From assembly GCA_905221605.1 (NCBI GenBank), contig CAJNDS010002773.1:136367-198366 (forward strand): a DNA stretch of 62,000 nt. Reading direction: 5' to 3'. The notes under the pieces are model-generated. The model was not told the origin of the DNA, ran no database searches, and saw nothing but the letters and a program-made list of their open reading frames with translations. This document shows positions 12,341 to 24,720 of the stretch, one piece after another. Position 1 is the first letter of the stretch; each line of letters opens with the position of its first letter. A program made the translations under genes and the position numbers. Origin of the DNA: Symbiodinium natans (lineage: Eukaryota > Sar > Dinophyceae > Suessiales > Symbiodiniaceae).

Positions 12341-13017
12341 CTGGGGTTCAGGTATTAGGGTTCAAGGTTTAGCTTTGCAACTTGGGATTTGACTCGGCGT
12401 TGGGGCTGTTGAGGTTGGAGCCATCGAAGGGACACCGGGGCAGCCCAACTTTTCACTGAGCAGTTTAGCCTAGTCTTCGGGTTCCGGATGCTACGCCGTG
12501 TTGTCCAAGATTCACAAAGCCCTGATTTAAGTTACCTTAAACCCTAAACCCTAAACCCCTATAACCCCTGACCCCAAGCCCTGAACCCTAGCTCGCTATG
12601 TAAACCCTAAACCTCCAAACGCCTGAGCTCTAAACCCCTGAACCCTAAACCCTACACCCCTAAAGCATGAGCCCTGCAAAAGCTGAGAAATGGTGCAACC
12701 GGGGCACACGGCGCTGCGCACGGCGTCCGGTGCCCCGAGGAGCGGCGAGCCAGCAGCCAACCTTTACGGAAAAGAGCCATTTTAGGTTTTAGGGCCTGAG
12801 GTTTTGGGTTTAGGCTTTGGGGTTTAGGGCTTGAGGTTTTGGGTTTAGGCTTTGGGGTTTAGGGCGTGCAGCACGTGAAAAAACAGCCCAAGGCACATAT
12901 ACTATCGCGCTTAGTCTCGCAAGGGAGGAGCGGGTGAGACTACAGACATCAGGCTTGGCACTGTTCCCAAAGAGCCCTTCATTCGGCGCATACGCAGTGT
13001 ACTTCCAATCTTCGAGC

Positions 13018-13450
13018 AAGCAGCAAAGATCGAATGTGGGCTCTGACCCACTGCGGCCTGCTCCGGCAATGTGGGCTTTGGGCACGGGGCTTTGAGTGGG
13101 ACTTCTTCAGGCTTGGATTTTAGTTCACTGTTGGGTTTCAGCCTTCATGTTTCAAGGTTAGGACTTGTGAGCTTCAACTTCGAAATGCTGTTTGGTCAAT
13201 CACCCTGGCCCGCTCCGCTGGATGGCATAGCGCACGAAGTAGGCGAACATATTGTTGCCCATGGAGTGCGCCAGGACGACCACGCCGGTGCCTCGTGTGT
13301 CAAGGTCCTCAATCATGCGCATCCACTCTTCGAAGGTGTCGGACATGCTAAAGGGATCGCGTCTCCAATCATACGGCGCGGCCATCAAGTCCACGCCCTC
13401 CCTGTATCCCAACTGCTCAAGGTATCGAATCACCGGTTCAAAGACCATGC
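13018..13450 (-). CDS. LCAT/PDAT-family lipase or acyltransferase (partial)
   Basis: The exon at 13,204-13,450 shows two hallmarks of the lecithin:cholesterol / phospholipid:diacylglycerol acyltransferase family: the GYREGVDLMAAPYDWRRDP block and a nucleophile elbow, VVVLAHSMGNN, with the presumed catalytic Ser. Joining its donor (GG|GTGATTG) to the acceptor at 13,057 (AG|GCCGCAG) extends the frame into PQWVRAHIRSLL, which fits the W-x-x-x-x-I segment that follows the nucleophile in this family. The intron is 146 nt (13,058-13,203). The catalytic Asp and His would lie further downstream and were not found. The family transfers acyl groups between phospholipid and sterol or diacylglycerol at membranes. 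The upstream limit is an AAAG|G acceptor; earlier exons may include the candidate at 13,745-13,927. Confidence 0.65.
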
Positions 13451-13680
13451 CTTTGTTGCAGTGCCCCCCCTTTTCGTCCCCTAGAAGGCTCAGAAGAGAC
13501 GTCACACTCCACAAAACACCCACGGAGCCCCCAAAGCATCCCAAAGCGGATGCCAAGGCACTTTGGGTAGAAGTAACAAAGTTTGCCACCGCACAAGCGG
13601 CGGCGATGAAGACGCCGACGCCGGGAACTAAGGACCAGAGCGGGGTATTTACTTAGTTGCTGCGTTCATAAGCCCCAAAG

Positions 13681-13756
13681 AAGTGTCCACTTTCAGTTCT
13701 ATAGGGGGAATAATCGTATCCCACAAAGTGTAAAGTGTACTCACCCAGCTACCAAG
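13681..13756 (-). mobile_element. Short inverted-ended repeat, family III, copy 2, starting at a splice donor
   Basis: Matches 11,139-11,210. On the minus strand the element begins GTAGCTGGGTGAGTACACTT, placing a consensus GTGAGT donor at its left end, directly after a coding-looking frame. The other end carries GAAAGTGGACACTT, an imperfect inverted copy of the start. Confidence 0.5.
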
Positions 13757-13927
13757 TTTCGAGTGAACTCGGGATCGATGCATCGAATGCCAGCGACTCC
13801 TGCGCGGGGCCTCAAAGATGTGTCGGACCGCAACAGCCGAAGCCAGCGTGACCTCGCTTCGCTGCATGCGTCGTAGCAGTCCCTGATAGAGCTTGTTATA
13901 CAGAACTACGCATCTTTCGAAGGACAT
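13745..13927 (-). CDS. Exon candidate upstream of the LCAT-like exons
   Basis: An ATG-initiated minus-strand frame (MSFERCVVLYNKLYQGLLRR, followed by a basic region) runs into a GG|GTGAGT donor at 13,744. Its position and strand would suit a 5' exon of the LCAT-like gene. The sequence is not recognisable on its own and a chance frame cannot be excluded. Confidence 0.3.
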
Positions 13928-14975
13928 CTGTTTGTATGAAGAAGATCAGCCACTCAGAAAATCAGGCTGCAGCGCAGTTTGAGAATCAACTAACTTTGCG
14001 AGCGCAATGGGAAATCTTCATGACACGAGACACAGTTACTATGCCGAGAAACATGGGATCAATCGCAAAACTCAATGAGCCCCAAACCCTGCAACTTAAC
14101 CTTTGCAATCCGATTATCTAGCCATTTCTCTTCTCTAAATTGAGATCCAAAAATTCTGCTTTACAACGGGATACCACTCCGAATAGCCTTCTAACCTCAC
14201 CCAACACAACCTGAAAGAAACGCATCACACGGACGCATACGTCTCGACAACAGGTCTCTCGGCCGAGGCGCTTGTCCCCAGTCAGTGACCATGCCGAGTT
14301 CAGCCATACTCTCTCACCCCTCAAGGCCCCAACTGTCACCTGGGCGTGTCTGGGAAGCTTGAATTGTTTGACCCCAATCCCTTAACCCTAAACCCTAAGC
14401 CCTAAATCCTAAACCCTACAAAGGCAGACAGACGCGGCGTTTTGCTGAAAAGGCTTCATGGGAGGCCACCCGGGACACCGATGTGAGGCACTTTACTTCA
14501 AGCCCGCCCTACACCTGGCGCCCCATGCAAATCCCACACACACCCCACCCTAAAACCCCAAATGCTGCGGCCTCAACTCCCTTCAGGGTACAACCGATGA
14601 CCCCCAAAAAGTAAGCCCCGCCATGGTCCCTAGCATCTGTGTGAAACACCCGCAATGGCGCGCCTCCAAGATCGAGCTGAGAAATCCAGGAATGATGAAG
14701 ATCCTTTGGTCGCACGCTAGGGTTGCTGGGCATATGTGGCCCACGCAACCCGAGCTCGGGTCTGAGAACATTACTCTGATTGCTGGGAAGGCGTGGGGCA
14801 TGCATCTCTTCATCACAGTGCTCTGAATGCCGCCCTGGCTGCCGTTAGCTTGTCTAACCGTCCGAGTAATCTCAATGACAATTGCTTGCTCGTGCTTCAC
14901 GATTCTTCGAAGCCGAACCCCAATCCACGACGTCATCTCAGAACCAAGGGTGCCCCAAGCCCTACACCTTGGCCC

Positions 14976-15240
14976 CTAAATGATCCGTAAACCGAACAAA
15001 GGCCGGAGTGGCCCTGTGGCCATGCCCGACCAGAAAAAAACATCAAAGAGGACTAAACCATCACAGAAAGGCACCCCTGGAACCATCTTCCAACAGCCTC
15101 CAAGGTACGGAAAGCGCTCAGGATACTCAGGACGCGCGTCGGGAAGTGATAGCCCGATTAGAAGCCCGATGATCCCGAACATGCTGCTCAACAGTGTGCA
15201 GAGTTCAGGTCTGGAGGACGCTTGACGGGCAGGAAATGGC
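14976..15240 (-). CDS. Exon candidate with a hydrophobic segment, unknown function
   Basis: The minus-strand frame reads LLSSMFGIIGLLIGLSLPDA and then YPERFPYLGGCWKMVPGVPF and a second hydrophobic stretch, LVLFDVFFWSGMA. This looks like part of a small membrane protein. The upstream frame stays open to about 15,240 without an ATG. No family is recognised. Confidence 0.35.
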
Positions 15241-15518
15241 TGTGACGGCCGCGCGATGGTTGACTCTTCGAAAGTGCTCTACAAGCGTGCACTTGAAGAC
15301 TTAGGCTTTGGGCTGCAGATGATGACTGGTTGCCACATGCACGGTCTCTCCCTGGCACGCACGAAAAATCCAATGGATTCAAGCTACCTTCCAAACCTGT
15401 CAGGCGCTCGACGTGTCATTACGAGCTAGAACAAGAGCATACCACAAGGATTCCCACTATCTACGCGCACATCCACAGAAGATGATTCAAGGAAGTAGGC
15501 CCATGCAACTGAGCCCTC

Positions 15519-15657
15519 ACTTGGGTTCATGCTGCTTATAAACCAAGTAGAACTGTACATATAACCTACTTATGAGCCCCTTAGGTGCGCTAATGGGGTT
15601 CTAAGTACAGTTTTACGAACAGTTATAATTGATTAATAAGTGCCATGAACCTCCAAG
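15519..15657. mobile_element. TATAACTGTACTTATAA-type hairpin element, family IV, copy 1
   Basis: Built from inverted TATAACTGTAC / GTACAGTTATA motifs and ending in CCATGAACCTCCAAG, as in copies at 25,348-25,507 and 48,062-48,146. The left end, ACTTGGGTTC, is an imperfect inverse of the right end. Confidence 0.6.
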
Positions 15658-15683
15658 CAGGCCAAAGAGAAGGCCATTCTCGC

Positions 15684-15709
15684 CCCCCCCCCCCCCCCCC
15701 CCCCCCCCC
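15684..15709. repeat. Poly-C run
   Basis: About 26 uninterrupted C residues a few bases downstream of a family IV hairpin element. Confidence 0.9.
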
Positions 15710-15788
15710 ACATCTCCGGGTTGTAGAGGGCGGCTGAGGCGAAAGCAACGAGGGTCTCGTCCTGCTCTCGTTGGGTTGGTGGGTTGGT

Positions 15789-15908
15789 AGGTTTGGGGTT
15801 TAGGGTTTAGGGTTTCGGGTTTCGGGTTTAGGGTTTAGGGTTTAGGGTTTAGGGTTTGGGGTTTGGGGTTTGGGGTTTGGGGTTTAGGGTTTAGGGTTTA
15901 GGGTTTAG
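15789..15908. repeat. Telomere-like array with TTTGGGG and TTTCGGG variants
   Basis: Seventeen or so head-to-tail heptamers. A block of TTTGGGG units sits inside TTTAGGG units, showing local homogenisation of a variant. Confidence 0.9.
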
Positions 15909-16680
15909 TGCAAGGGGCTCATTGTTTAAGCGTTAGGGCTGCGGCTGAATTCTTATCCCCAAACCCTGATGCCCCAAACCTTTGCTCACTTCGACCCTCT
16001 GAGCGTCCTACAAACTCACTGGGTGGCTCAAGCCTTCCCAGACCCGAAACCTTAGACCCGACCTGGCAGCCGATGCTGGCGCTTTCATCCCTAAACCTAC
16101 CCTTGAAATTCAGCCTTGAAATCTGACCTGCTGGTCTCGCAGCCGCTGCCCGCAGCCAGCCATGGCTCGCCGCACCCAAAGTGAGTTCGCACTCTACGCT
16201 TCTGTGAAGCGTTCGAAGCGAGCTCCAGGAAAAGGAGACCTACACCCTACGCCCTCGAGTCCTTCAGAGGCCCTCCCTGAAGAGCTGAAACCCTGCCCTC
16301 CCACTTCACTCAGAATCAGCAACCTTCACGGCCTAACCACTGAAATCTGTAAGCTGTTCACTCAGCACATCATGCAAGTCTAGTTTTCTTTAACTTATGT
16401 TTTCCTGCGGTTTTTCTGAGCAGTACTGCTGCAGGACCAAGCGAACTGGCTGCGACAAACGGGTATGCAAGTAAGGTTTGAATGCAAGCTCCGGAATTGG
16501 CGTTCTCGCGTTGCCATATAGGTTAATTACATTACGTCACCTTGGTTCCAGTGCTTCTAAAGCACCCGTGAATTTCAAAGTTTCGACGTGCTTCGGAGGC
16601 GTGGGACACTTGGGGCACTTGGGAAACAGGGACTTGGTGACTTGGAATACTTGGGAGACCTAAGTCACTTGACGCGGGAC

Positions 16681-17480
16681 ACTTGACAAATTTGAGGGAC
16701 GTGGGGGCAGGCGGGGTCCACCAGAATCCGAGATAATAGAACCACAAAGACAACCATCTCGATAACTATGAAACCACACAATGCAAATCGGCATTCATGA
16801 TCAGGAAAGTAATACCCAAAAAACACCTTATCGAGTTTACATCATTTTAATTCAAAGTTTACCATGCTCTCTTGAACTTTTCTATACAAAGTTCAGAATA
16901 TACTTGCAGAACATTAAAGAAACACTGTTGAATATAAAGCCATCCTATCCTCACCTTTTGAAAGTCATCCTATCCTCACCTGACGTCGCCCCGACAAATA
17001 TAGAATGTTTTTGCTCTACACGCCATGAGAGTTCTCCGGAGCACGCAGTGTTTGGGACGTTGCAAGTACACAGGAAGACTAAGAAGGTCATTTCTGCTCG
17101 ATTTGCAAATACACCGCTCCTAGACATGTGCACATCTTTAGGGCGTGCGTATTCAGGCGAATGCCCCGGTTCCACACTTAATTTGCTTGCTTGGGGAGTA
17201 ATATAGACTCATGAAGAAAGAGGTGGAGTAGAAAGAAATAATGTTGAGAGGTGGACTGTGGCCCCCTGCACTCTTTTCGGCGTGGTCGATGCCAGCTGAA
17301 CTTGGAAGCGACGGTTCATCCGATTCACCGGCCTGAGCAGTGGAATGCACTTGTTGACTGAATAATTCTCATTACTTGTCTAAACTGGCTTGAGAATCGC
17401 CCACGCTTAAACCCTAAACTCTAAAACCTAAAGCAACTCTAAACCCTAAACGAATCCTAAACCCTAACCTCTACATCCTG
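16681..17480. repeat. Duplicated segment, paralogous to 39,363-39,880
   Basis: Long stretches match the segment at 39.4 kb, for example GACAAATTTGAGGGACGTGG at one end, ATAATGTTGAGAGGTG in the middle, and GGGGCGGGGTTAACATT near the end. The 16.9-17.2 kb portion has an insert (or 39 kb has a deletion). Minus-strand frames in both copies encode HxPLNIISFYSTSFF-like peptides, but neither is intact enough to call a gene. Confidence 0.75.
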
Positions 17481-17786
17481 AACCCTATACAGTTTGAGCT
17501 TTATAGGGCATGGGGTTGGGGCGGGGTTAACATTGTCTCTGGCGTCGACGCATTCTATGGTGTAGGGACCTCTGACCCTCTATTGCGCGCGCGTGCTGTC
17601 TCGGGCGTCGGAGCCGGAATCTGTTTTGACTGACCAATGCGGCCGGGCTTGGGGGTCATGCAAACTGCCTGATTGTGAAAAACAGAGCAAGAAGACAAGA
17701 GGGTTTCTAATGGTTGAACATGAGAAGGAAGAAATTGGATTCATCTTTGACTCTTATCCATGGACCGTTTGGCAGTAACACCATCA

Positions 17787-19100
17787 CTATACCGTGAATC
17801 CTACATCTGAAGCCTCGAAAGTCAACCGTGTTTTCCAGTCCTTTAAGGGGTGGTTCTTACACATGGTAGTGAACCCCGATGCACGTTCTGTATCTTCAAA
17901 CGGTAAGTCGTGCGACTGAACTGTATGTGTGTAGTAGTCGTGAAGAACCAGAAGCTGGTTGCATCTCAAGTTGCATAGAGGCCTTAAGTTTGAGTCAACA
18001 CACAATACCGCCGCCCTTGATGGCAGCTTAGAGAGCCGCTTTTGCCCTAGAGGTTCCGATCCTGCACCTTCAAAATGCTCACTGAAGAGCATCCCGAAAC
18101 CCCAAACCCCAAACCCTAAACCGTAAACCCTAAACTCTAACCTATAGACCCTACCTCCGCGAGGCGAGGAGCAAGAACAGGGCGCCTCGGACAGGAGAAG
18201 GCTCATAGGTTTGGCCAGGCCTGGAGCCTTCTTTTTAGGGTTCAGGGTTTAGGGTTTAGGGGGTTCAGGGGGTTTGGGGGGGTTTAGGGGGCTTAGGGTT
18301 TATTAGGGTGTGGGGCTGAAATAGGGCTTGGGGCTTAGAAATCAGCATCTCAAGTCCAAGCATTCACTAGTGAAGTGGTATCGAATACCTACCCACCCAC
18401 CCTTTGGATCCCACAACATTGAGAAACTACTTTCGGTTATATGAACCCTAAAGCTCAAACCCGAGGCCCGCCCTAAAACGTTGGGGCTTGAATTCTAAAC
18501 TTGACCCAAAAGGAGGGTGAGCGGGGGAAGGTGTGTGGGGGGGGGCGGGCGGGGGAGAGGAGTTGCCGACAAATGAGGCAAATTTGGCGGCGTAGTGCTT
18601 ATGAACATTGGCCATATCCACCGCCCTTCTAGGTGGATATCCCCTTCTCGTTGAGATCCGGCCTGGCACACTTCTGAGGCAGTCGCACGAGCAGCCAAGA
18701 AGAAGTTCCAGGCGTTCCCGAGGCCCTGCACTAAACCCTAAACCCTAAAACCGCAAAACCCACAAGACCCTAAAACCCTAACCCGGAACATGTCATCCTG
18801 CAACCAAACAGGAGCTGCAGGCTGAACCTGTAGTTTTTGGATGTTTTCCTTAAACCCTACGCTAGGGTTTAGGGCTTAGGGTTTATTAGGGTGTAGGGCT
18901 TGGGGCTTAGGAATCAGCAACTCAAGTCCAAGCATTCACTAGTGAAGCGGTATCGAAATATCCACCCACCGCTTGGATCCCTACATTAAGAAACTACTTT
19001 CGGTTGTCAAATGAACCCTAAAACGCAAACCCCAGGCCCTGCAGCTTGAACCTTCAATCCAGGAACCCTAAAACCTTCGGGCTTGAGTTAAACCCTAAAT
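17787..19100 (-). repeat. Duplicated block, inverted copy C
   Basis: The reverse complement of 17,790-18,740 matches 20,280-21,150 (copy A) and 27,600-28,540 (copy B). Landmarks are the segment encoding CNLxCNxLLVLxDxYTHT, the TCTAGGTGGATATCCCC segment, and telomere-like arrays at equivalent places. A second, shorter inverted part follows at about 18,850-19,100, where the CAAGTCCAAGCATTCACTAG segment recurs. Confidence 0.8.
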
Positions 19101-20466
19101 CCTAAAACTCAGGCTTGATTCAAAAGTGGGGGGGGGGGGGGGGTTGAGGGGAACCTTCGGAGCCTGACCCACTCTTGTCCACGTGAACTCATGAAGCCTG
19201 TAAAGAGGTAATACCAATGGAACTACATCTGGCGAATCTGGCAGTCTTGTTATGACGAGAGCTCTCTTTGACGCTAGAAAGGTTTGAGGCCAGCGTTTGC
19301 CGGGCGAAGTTAGTGTAAGGGCAATACAGGGATCAGTATTCTTTACTTTTTGGGGGAGGTTAGGGTTTAGGGTTTACGCTCGGGAAGCAGAAAAAGCAAG
19401 TGAATGAAGCCAAGGGCCAAGTCTTTCTCGGGCGACTTGGTTATTGTTCTAACTGATGTCCCTACTTCTAAGCAAATTCCTTATACTTTACCAAAAAGAG
19501 GCCCAGAATATAGAACAACCCCCATTGGGTGTCCTTCAAAGATTCGAGGGGGCCTTCAACTCGCAGCAAACGATGGAGTAGCTTAGGGACCGCAAAAGGG
19601 ACCCATCATTTAGGCCGTGGCCTTGGCCTTCCAGCAGGAGTCGCAAAAGGCGCTCCTTAGGGTTTTGAAGCAGTTGGTTTTGCCCTGCCAAAGCCCTTAG
19701 AGGGCGGGTGTTTTTGCTGAGACCTATCATACCCTCAGCCCTAAACCCTCCACGAAGCAGGGACTCTGCACTTAGCATCCAGGCCCGACTTTCAAGGACA
19801 AAACTCCAACACAGGCTAACCAAGCTCCAAAGCCACGCCATGGGGATAAAAAAGTAGATGCCCCACGGCCTCTACTGGCACCTCAAGGGTTTAGGGTTTA
19901 GGGTTTCAGTGCCTTCATCCCTACACCCCCTTTGCGTGAAGCGCCACATAGCTAAGCCTACAGATCCCGCCTCGCTGCTGCTGCTGCTGGAGGTCAAAGC
20001 AAATGCCTGGGAGTATTGATTTCACAGACTCGTCATGAACGATGCAGTTTGGGGCAGGAGCCGAGAAAAAAAAAGACGACGCTCACGGCGGCAAAGGTCT
20101 CACTGCCTAACTTCATCGAAGCCAGCACATGTTGTGTCAAGTCTCAGCTCTCGCCGCCTGCGAATGGTTCAGGGTTTAGGGTTGAAGGAAAACATCCAAA
20201 ACCCACAAATTCAGCCTTTAGGGTTTTTTTTGGCTTTACGGATTTAGGGTTCAGTGCGCGGCCTCGGGAAGTGGAACTTCTCTTGTCGGCGGCATGGACG
20301 TACCTTGGCTGCTCGTGCGACTGCCTCAGAAGTGTGCCAATCCGGATCTCAACGAGAAGGGGATATCCACCTAGACACCTAGACCATCCAATCTCGAAGG
20401 GCAGTGGATATGGCCAATGTTCATAAGCACTACCAGCCGAATTTGCCTCGGCAACTCCTATCCCAA

Positions 20467-20506
20467 CCCCCCCCCCCCCCCCCCCCGCCCCCCCCCCCCC
20501 CCCCCA
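20467..20506. repeat. Poly-C run inside copy A
   Basis: Roughly 40 bases of C with one G. The equivalent place in copy B (27,770-27,790) has shorter C runs, so the tract length changed after duplication. Confidence 0.85.
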
Positions 20507-22094
20507 ACCGAAAGTAGTTTCTCGGTGTTGTGGGATCCAAAGGGTGGGTGGCTAGGTATTCGATTCCACTTCGCTAGTGAAAGTGAATGCTTGGACTTGA
20601 GATGCTGATTCCTCAGCCCCAAGCCCTACACCCTAAACCCTAAACCCTAAAAGGAAGGCTCCAGGCCTGGCAAAACCTATGAGCCTTTTCCTGTCCGAGG
20701 CGCCCTCTTCTTGCCCCTCGCCTCGCGGAGGTAGGGTTTATAGGGAGTTTAGGGTTTAGGGTTTAGGGTTTGGGGCTTGGGGTTTGGGGTTTGGGGGTTG
20801 GGGCTTGGGGTTTGGAGTTTAGCGTTTAGGGTTTGGGGTTTGGGGTTTGGAGTTTAGGGTTTAGGGTTTGGGGTTTGGGGTTAGGGTTGCTATTCAGCGA
20901 TCATTTTGAAGGTGCAGGATCGGAACCTCCAGGGCAAAAGAGCGGTTCTCTAAGTTGCCATCAAGGGCGGTGGCCTTGTGCTGACTCAAAGTTAAGGCCT
21001 TTATGCAACTTGACATGCAACCACCTTCTGGTTCTTCTCGATCACTACACACATACAGCTCAGTCGCACGACTTACCGTTTGAAGATGCAGAACGCAGAT
21101 CTCGCGTGCATCGGGGTTTACTACTATTTGTGTAAGAACCACCTCCGTAAAATAGAAGAATCTTCCTTAAGGGCAATACAGGGATCAGTATTCTTACTTT
21201 TTTGGGGAGGTTAGGGTTTAGAGTTTACGCTCGGGAAGCAGAAAGAGCAAGTGAATGAAGCCAAGGGCCAAGTCTTTCTCGGGCCACTTGGTTATTGTTC
21301 TAACTAATGTCCCTAGTACAAGCATATTCCTTATAGTTTAGGTACCAAAAAGAGGCCCAGAATGTAGAACAACCCCCCATGGGGTGTCCTTCGCAGCAAA
21401 CGATGGAGTAGCTTAGGGACCGCTAAAGGACCCATCATTTAGGCCGTGGCCTTGGCCTTCCAGAAGGAGTCGCAAAATGCGCTCCTGAGTGCAAGCCGAA
21501 ACACGTCCAGGATCTTGGGGCTCATATTGGTTGGGGCGGAAGCCGTTCTCCAGCTTTGGTGTGGAGAACTGCTCGGGCTGAGGGTTTGGGGGCTAGGGCT
21601 TGCGCTTTTTCTACGGCATCAGGGTCTAGGGCCTTAAAACCTTGGGGTGTTGAGGGATGGCAGGCTTTCCAGGGCGAGGGGATCACAGGTGCACACGGTT
21701 TCTGGATCAATTCGCACATGCCCTCGAAGATCATATCTGCGCATGGTTTTGTCCTCTCACAGTTTTGCCCCCAAAGATCATGTCCGCACGTGGTTTTGCC
21801 CTCAAAGATCACATCCGCGAATGATTTTCAGGGCTTTTCGGGTTTAGGTTTTGGGGCTGAGGGTCTAGGAGGCTTTTTAGGGTTTGTGGTTTTTAGAGTG
21901 AGGGTTTAGGGCTTGGGGCTTAAGGTTGTAGGGCTTTGAGGTGTTGAGGTTTTTTGAGGCTGTTTCGGGTTTAGGGATTATGTGGGTTAGGATATTTAGG
22001 GTTTTTACAGGCTAGCGGATAGAAGGCAGGTATGCTTGGGATCTTGCACGGTTGTTTGCTTGTGTCGGTCGGGGGTGGCTCCAGGGTGTCATGC

Positions 22095-22400
22095 TCTTCC
22101 TCCTCTGCGCTGCACTTACAAACGAAATAATATCTCCAAATAGATAACGCATCCAAAAATGCCTGAAACAAACTCAAGAGTAGCCTTCTCATTCACGTTA
22201 AAGGTTTGGGGTTGCGGGTCTCGGGGTCATCTTTTTTCAGGGATTCTCAGCCTTCTGGCCTCATCTGCCCGGGAAGCTTGCGTCGCAGCCTCCTTCTTAC
22301 ACCCCAGAAACTTCAGTATCCCTGAATTTACGCCACTAATGTTAAGGAACCATGACCCCTTAATTTTGCAAGCTAAGGAATATTCCTAACAAAGTACAGC
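22095..22400. repeat. Segment duplicated at 23,428-23,725
   Basis: Both copies share CTTCCTCCTCTGC, ACTTACAAACGAA, ATCTCCAAATAGAT, GTAGCCTTCTCATTC and TATCCCTGAATT in the same order. A third, shorter relative (GCCACGCCGCTTCCTTCTTA) is at 29,768. No gene is recognised in any copy. Confidence 0.7.
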
Positions 22401-24399
22401 TTCAGTTGGGGTTTTTTTGGGTGAAGGTTTAGGGTTTTGGGGATTAGGGTTGCAGGGCGTTAAGGTTTTAAGGTGTTTGAGGCTTTTCCGGGTAAGGATT
22501 TTGCGGGGCTCCGATGTTTTGAACTTGTTGGGCTAGCGGCTAGAAGGCTTGGGATCTTGCACGGACACGAGAACAAAATCAAGATGACCTGGATTTCGGT
22601 TTTAGGGTTTACTTGATTGCTTGTTTCGGTTGGGGGGTGGCTCCAGGGTGTAATTCTCCAACAACAGGTGTGCAATTCCATCATTCCCTACTGACCCTAA
22701 CCTTGTCGAACCCTGAGATCCGGGAGACCTGGAAGCACCTCATGTCTACACCCCAAACCCTAAAATCTAACCCCAAAACCCCAACTCTAAACCCCAAAGC
22801 CTAAAACATCCAAAACCCCAGCCCTGAACCCTGAACCCTGAACCTTAGACGTTAAACCCTGAACCCTGAACCCTTAAACTGGAAGTCTGCAGGTTGGGTC
22901 GGTCCCACACCCTAAAGCCGACAAATTTGCGAACGGCCCTGCGTAATTTTCGGGGCCTTAGTCATTCGGAAGGGTTTTCGGGGTTCTGACAAAATATTTA
23001 TATAAGGACCGCAAGGGAATAGAGTAGAAAGGGTACCGAGCTCCTTAACCCTCAAAGCCTGTGCCCTAATTAGGGCCCAAAACCTTAACTCCTGAACCTC
23101 TAAACCCTGGGACCCTAAGTGGGGAGTGTTTTGGTTTAGGGTTTTGGGCATCTAACTGCACAGGGTTTAGGGTTCTCAAGCGTCTAGCAGTTAGGGTTTA
23201 CCGGTCTTGTCCTTTTGGCGATCTGTACTTGAATTCATGCATGATATTCACTTCGATTCGTACTTCAAACGTATTTCAAATTCAAGTTGCTTTCGCTCAC
23301 TCTCGTTACTTTCAAGAAAACACTAAGTTCATCATGAGAAGCCGATCGCTTCAGTGAATCGGGACAGTAAAAGAGCCTTTTTTATTGTTTCTTCAGCTCG
23401 CTCATTCATTTGGCGTGATCACTCTCTTCCTCCTCTGCCCACTTACAAACGAATCAAGATCTCCAAATAGATTACGCAACACAAAATGAATGAAACAAAG
23501 GGTGAGTTCAAGTGTAGCCTTCTCATTCGCTTGAAAGGTTTGGGGTTGAGGGTTTTGGTGTCATCAGTTTTCAAGAATTTCTTGCCCTGCTGGCCTCGTC
23601 TCGGCGTTGCCACGCTGCATCCTTCTTACAGCAAAGGCCAGGATCTGCGCAGAAACCCCAATATCCCTGAATTCAAGCCATATGAATTTTACGGAATCAG
23701 GGCCCCGGTTGCAAGCTAAGGAAAATATCCTTACAGCTTCAGTGTGCGCTGGTGCGGGTTTAAGGCTTAGCGCTTTTAGTGGTGCACTTGCCCGCCGGAC
23801 GGCCTTCTTCTGTGCTGTGTAGTGCTGGCGTTCAGCGCGACTCACCCACAACCTGAATCCTGCCACATGAAATTGAACTTGGCCGACTCAGCACTCCACC
23901 AAATTAGGGGTTTAGTCTTTGGGTGTTAGAAGTTCCCTGTATGTCCTCGTATGGCCCTTGAATGCCCTTGAGTGGGGAACCCTTACAGACCCCTTACATA
24001 CCCAACAAAACCAAAGGGCCTATACTTAGCTACTTCATGTTACTTCAGAACCCTATAAAGTCACTTCCTATCCAAGCCCAACCATGGTATGATATACCAA
24101 ATGCACGACGTTCGTCTGACAACAAATAACGGAAGGGCAAATTTATTTTGCTGATGCTGTCAGGCGAACGAAAGCATTGACCTACAGACGACACGGCTCT
24201 TTTCTACTCACAAGGTCTCTACAAATACAGTCGTCCGAGTCTCTGCAAGGCCACTTCTCCCATTGCAGCGGTCTCTGTCAGTGCCGCAACGTTCTGCTGG
24301 GGCTCTCTGAGTTTGGTTTAAGTCAGTTCACAGGGCTTAAGGGTTCTTTAGGTGGAGTAGGTTAGAGGTGTAGAGTCTACATTGAACCCCCGAGGCCCA

Positions 24400-24720
24400 A
24401 CCTCAAAAGCCGAAACTGCCTAAACCCCCCAGTCAATGCCCTGAACCTGAAATCGGTGAGCTCCGTTAGCGAAAGATGGACAAGCAGAGCCTAAGAACCC
24501 TTAAGCCCTTAAGCCCTATAAAGCATACACCCTTCAACTCGAACGACCTTAAATCCCAAACCCCATGAACTCTTGAACCACGCAACCAGGGGCTCCGCTC
24601 CTGCACGCGCGGACGCGCCGCTTGCTCCTCATGGAGGAGATAGGTGACCCTAAACCTGAAACCCTAGACCCTGAGCCCTAAACCCTATGGGGAGTGGTGA
24701 AGTGGGGTTTAGGGCTGATC
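24400..24720. repeat. Segment duplicated at 30,005-30,260
   Basis: Shared stretches include ACGCAACCAGGGGCTCCGCT, GCTTGCTCCTC and GGTAGTGGTGAAGT-type text in the same order and orientation. Telomere-like heptamers flank both copies. Confidence 0.7.

Larger units (their letters stand above)
10058..12860. other. Gene-poor stretch rich in telomere-like repeat
   Basis: Short runs of TTTAGGG or CCCTAAA and one-base variants recur throughout, including 10,680-10,730, 11,330-11,415, 11,560-11,585, 11,870-11,970, 12,160-12,195 and 12,535-12,670, in both orientations and without a clear gene between them. Two poly-G runs (about 10,560-10,576 and 10,620-10,636) are each followed by GTAGC. No gene is called. 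Confidence 0.5.
19310..22830 (+). repeat. Duplicated block, direct copy A
   Basis: 19,640-22,830 is collinear with 27,080-29,700 (copy B), with insertions and deletions, and contains its own internal repeat (19,310-19,620 resembles 21,170-21,480). Shared landmarks are GGTTTTGCC...AAAGCCCTTAGAG, CCATGGGG...AAAAAGTAGATGCC, AAGGGCAATACAGGGATCAG and AAGATCATGTCCGCACGTG. Frames are interrupted, so this is treated as a non-coding duplication. Confidence 0.8.

Noticed and set aside
14509-14936. Two overlapping minus-strand frames of about 100-117 codons
   Set aside because: Both look moderately protein-like in different frames and neither has splice borders or motifs that settle the choice.
16162-16200. 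Start of a ribosomal protein gene (MARRTQ followed by a GTGAGT donor)
   Set aside because: Six residues resemble the start of the L43/L37a family, but no downstream exon with the conserved zinc-ribbon cysteines was found.
23490-23866. Small frames in duplicated segments (for example 23,486-23,719)
   Set aside because: The frame is not preserved between the two copies at 22.2 and 23.5 kb, so selection on a protein is unlikely.
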